Both the position numbers and the translations under genes were made by a program. Below are positions 6,158 to 7,406 of a stretch of 7,406 nucleotides of DNA, in pieces. The notes beneath the pieces were generated by a model. That model did no database searches. It had not been told where the DNA came from and was given only the letters and a program-made list of their open reading frames with translations. The DNA comes from Planctomycetota bacterium (lineage in GTDB: Bacteria; Planctomycetota; Phycisphaerae; UBA1845), in the NCBI GenBank assembly GCA_022566435.1, contig JADFIX010000111.1:1113-8518 (forward strand). Reading direction: 5' to 3'. The stretch's first letter is position 1. Every line of letters begins with the position of its first letter.

Positions 6158-6290
6158 CTCCTGGCGGACCGTTGCGATCCGCCTTGTTCCAATTGGTATC
6201 AGGCAGAAGAGGCCCGCCTTCTTAGTGTTTGAACCGATTTGCGGGGTGACTATCGTGACATGTCGTTTCGACAACCGATATCTTTAAGTA

Positions 6291-6337
6291 GAAAAAGTAC
6301 GAGGCATCTCGTGCAGGGGAGGGTCTCGTACTCTTTC
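6291..6337. repeat. 13-base inverted repeat, stem-loop 1
   Basis: GAAAAAGTACGAG (6291-6303) pairs with CTCGTACTCTTTC (6325-6337) at 12 of 13 positions, leaving a 21-base loop. The loop contains a second CTCGT (6309-6313), which can pair instead with ACGAG (6299-6303), so two exclusive hairpins are possible, as in a switch. No T-run follows, so it is not a typical intrinsic terminator. Confidence 0.6.
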
Positions 6338-6339
6338 CG

Positions 6340-6369
6340 GTTCCGCCTCTCGTCGCTGAGGGGCGGGAC
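6340..6369 (+). repeat. 12-base inverted repeat, stem-loop 2
   Basis: GTTCCGCCTCTC (6340-6351) pairs with GAGGGGCGGGAC (6358-6369) over all 12 positions if two G-U pairs are allowed, with a 6-base loop. Both wobble pairs are G-U when read as plus-strand RNA and would be A-C mismatches on the other strand, so the plus-strand transcript folds better. It starts 2 bases after stem-loop 1. Confidence 0.6.
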
Positions 6370-6377
6370 TTGCTTCT

Positions 6378-6394
6378 GCCTGCAATTCACAGGC
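6378..6394. repeat. Short stem-loop 3
   Basis: GCCTG (6378-6382) pairs with CAGGC (6390-6394) around a 7-base loop. On its own it is weak; its interest is its position, 8 bases after stem-loop 2. Confidence 0.35.
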
Positions 6395-6503
6395 GTTTGA
6401 AATTAATAAACATTGTTATGCTGCAACCACTTTTGAGTGAGGGCGCGATGGTGCCACGAGGGAGTGACGACTGTTGGGAAAGGCGGTCCCCCGCAAAACG
6501 GTT

Positions 6504-6512
6504 GAATATACT
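6504..6512 (+). promoter_or_regulatory. TATA-like box for the Cys-rich small gene
   Basis: GAATATACT lies about 29 bases before the ATG at 6538, preceded by an A-rich stretch (CAAAACGG). It fits an archaeal promoter with a leader of 2-4 bases. TATACT would also serve as a bacterial -10 box, but no -35 element stands 16-18 bases upstream. No Shine-Dalgarno sequence precedes the ATG. Confidence 0.4.
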
Positions 6513-6537
6513 TTAGCGTCAGCTATTTCATCGCGTC

Positions 6538-6747
6538 ATGCAAAACGAGGAAGAAAAAACCAAGAAATGCAGCGATTGTCGCCGTGAGTTGGGTCTTGGC
6601 CTTGACGCGATCGGCCTTGATTACGGCGTCATTGGTCCGCGCGGCTTTGTGCCGCTTGGCGAAAAGAAGTTTTTCTGCGACGAGGATTGTCTGCAACGCC
6701 ATGTTGGCGGAACCGAGGTTGTTCACTTGTCGCGGCGGATTCCATGA
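6538..6747 (+). CDS. Small Cys-rich, probably zinc-binding protein
   Basis: This 69-residue protein has a CxxC pair near the start (C11, C14 in KKCSDCRREL) and a second pair near the end (C47, C51 in FFCDEDCLQRH, with H55 close by). The pattern CxxC...FCxxxC is that of small treble-clef or TRASH-like zinc fingers, so the protein should bind one zinc ion. Its partner is unknown; such miniature fingers on plasmids and viruses usually bind nucleic acid or protein. A TATA-like box is properly placed and the ATG is the first in frame. The next gene lies 82 bases downstream on the same strand and may be co-transcribed. The other frames over this region look like shadows. Confidence 0.65.
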   Translation: MQNEEEKTKKCSDCRRELGLGLDAIGLDYGVIGPRGFVPLGEKKFFCDEDCLQRHVGGTEVVHLSRRIP

Positions 6748-6829
6748 GGACGGCCAAGCGGATCGCATCATTCGGTAGCGCCTTCTGTTCGCCACCTGTA
6801 ATGCAGCGCGCCGCCTCATTCTTTTCAAA

Positions 6830-7321
6830 ATGAACGATGAATCCAAGAACAAACAGGCCAAGTCAGAATCCCGTAGTTTAGATGCGTCAGTACACGAGAA
6901 CTTTTGCCGATGCCGCTTCAATCCATCTGGAACGAATTACTACGTCTCAGTAACCGACGACTCACGGTATGCACTTCTCGCAGGACCCTTTGATACGCAC
7001 GCCGAGGCATGCGGATGGGTCAATCGCGCCAAACGAGGCGATGAATGTTACCTCCTCGAATCCCTGCATATCGACGCTAGAAGATTCCTCGCCCGTCGTG
7101 CCCGCGGGCACCACCTTGGGAGATGCCCCAGTGTGTCAGATGGCCATGGAAATGGTGGAGCAGTATCGCCATGCGATGGCCGAAAACCTGACTTACGAGC
7201 CTCTGGTCCTCAGTCTCGCAGCCAACGGGATAAGTCCCAGGCAGATCATCCACACCTGCGAAGGACACGCCTGGGAGCAGGTACTACGCCGGACGGCGCG
7301 CCGCGGTACAAAAAGACATAG
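6830..7321 (+). CDS. Small protein with YYVSV...AGPF.THAEA segment; 3' part doubtful
   Basis: The first 70 or so residues look like a real protein: a charged start (MNDESKNKQAKSES), then residues 36-60 with the pattern NYYVSV..D.RYALLAGPF.THAEA, which I remember from short plasmid and phage proteins of unknown function (not verified). The frame stays open to 7321 and would give 163 residues. From about residue 75 the product turns into Arg/Gly/Ser/Pro-rich low-complexity sequence, while the next frame over the same bases is clearly protein-like (see the partial gene from 7041). Either the true gene is frameshifted near 7040-7100 and fused to that frame, or two genes overlap and this one simply lacks an early stop. 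No Shine-Dalgarno sequence precedes the ATG. Confidence 0.5.
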   Translation: MNDESKNKQAKSESRSLDASVHENFCRCRFNPSGTNYYVSVTDDSRYALLAGPFDTHAEACGWVNRAKRGDECYLLESLHIDARRFLARRARGHHLGRCPSVSDGHGNGGAVSPCDGRKPDLRASGPQSRSQRDKSQADHPHLRRTRLGAGTTPDGAPRYKKT

Positions 7322-7406
7322 AGGGCTATCCCAGAAGCAAGCCGCCCCAATAAACGGGGCACAAGGAACTAAGGCTCGCCAGCTAGTTTCCCCCACCGGT
7401 TTGTTC
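7041..7406 (+). CDS. Partial gene in the +1 frame, runs off the window
   Basis: From ATG at 7041 a frame stays open for 122 codons to the window edge. From about codon 25 it is plainly protein-like: TTLGDAPVCQMAMEMVEQYR, then HAMAENLTYEPLVLSLAANG and ISPRQIIHTCEGHAWEQVLR, a helical pattern followed by basic residues. ATGs at 7140 and 7146 are other possible starts. The overlapping frame of the 6830 gene looks like noise here. No family is recognised; the SLAANGISPRQI segment resembles a helix-turn-helix-like stretch, but weakly. It may be a separate gene that overlaps the one before it, or the true C-terminal part of that gene after a frameshift. No strong ribosome-binding site is seen before 7041. 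Confidence 0.5.
   Translation, partial: MNVTSSNPCISTLEDSSPVVPAGTTLGDAPVCQMAMEMVEQYRHAMAENLTYEPLVLSLAANGISPRQIIHTCEGHAWEQVLRRTARRGTKRHRGLSQKQAAPINGAQGTKARQLVSPTGLF

Larger units (their letters stand above)
6130..6537. other. Gene-free, hairpin-rich intergenic region
   Basis: About 400 bases between the divergent winged-helix and Cys-rich genes hold no convincing reading frame. Besides the three stem-loops listed separately at 6291-6394, there are smaller ones: GGCGGA/TCCGCC (6163-6168 with 6178-6183), AGAAG/CTTCT (6205-6209 with 6218-6222) and GGCGC/GTGCC (6442-6446 with 6451-6455, one G-T pair). Such density suggests a structured RNA, a replication or transfer origin, or a recombination site. 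No CRISPR-like repeats or tRNA are present. Confidence 0.4.

Noticed and set aside
6291..6337. Stem-loop 1 as an intrinsic terminator
   Set aside because: No T-run follows on either strand, the loop is long, and no gene ends nearby; both neighbouring genes read away from this region.
6130..6537. tRNA or CRISPR in the hairpin-rich region
   Set aside because: A TTCAAA on the minus strand near 6226-6232 is not flanked by a pairing T-stem, and no repeated direct units with regular spacers are present.
6523..6921. Minus-strand frame of 132 codons
   Set aside because: It lies antisense to the Cys-rich gene and the next gene, both of which have clearer protein features, so I take it as a shadow.

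Overview
This looks like an accessory or mobile region (plasmid, integrated element or virus-like element), not core chromosome. The recognisable genes are an ArdC-type anti-restriction protein, a solitary beta-class DNA methyltransferase, a HerA/FtsK-type ATPase fused to a winged helix and a nuclease domain, and DNA-binding proteins. There are no housekeeping genes, rRNAs or tRNAs. The host cannot be fixed from sequence alone. An archaeon or an archaeal element is my preferred reading, on two grounds. AT-rich TATA-like boxes lie about 25-30 bases upstream of the start codon of several leading genes, as for leaderless or short-leader archaeal transcripts, while some downstream genes carry strong GGAGG ribosome-binding sites. 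The ATPase's winged-helix and nuclease tail also resembles archaeal DUF87/HerA proteins as I remember them. A bacterial host is not excluded, since one promoter (803-830) also fits a sigma70 pattern. The proteins are basic rather than acidic, so a salt-in halophile is unlikely.

Layout. At 1-60 (minus) lies a diverged duplicate of the 3' end of the ATPase-nuclease gene found at 1413-3368. It is overlapped out of frame by the end of a helix-turn-helix gene (15-596, minus). An AT-rich divergent promoter region (597-873) with a 15-base inverted repeat separates that gene from an unknown plus-strand gene (874-1251) and a weak small ORF (1262-1471). The core is a minus-strand block reading leftwards: two-winged-helix protein (6129-5554), methyltransferase (5557-4802), a 140-base gap with its own TATA-like box, then ArdC (4661-3807), a helical basic protein (3810-3373) and the ATPase-nuclease (3368-1413). 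Genes within each of the two sub-operons overlap by 4 bases or are 4 bases apart, so translation is probably coupled.

From 6130 to 6537 is a gene-free stretch rich in hairpins, with three successive stem-loops at 6291-6394, a candidate structured RNA or DNA element. To its right, on the plus strand, are a small Cys-rich protein (6538-6747), a short protein with a YYVSV...AGPF.THAEA segment (from 6830), and a partial gene in a different frame (from about 7041 to the window edge) whose reading frame is much more protein-like than the frame it overlaps.

Working together (inference): ArdC and the methyltransferase would protect incoming DNA from host restriction. The winged-helix protein probably regulates its own operon. 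The ATPase-nuclease with its helical partner would move or cut DNA, either in transfer of the element or in defence. The duplicated 3' fragment shows that ATPase genes of this family have recombined here.
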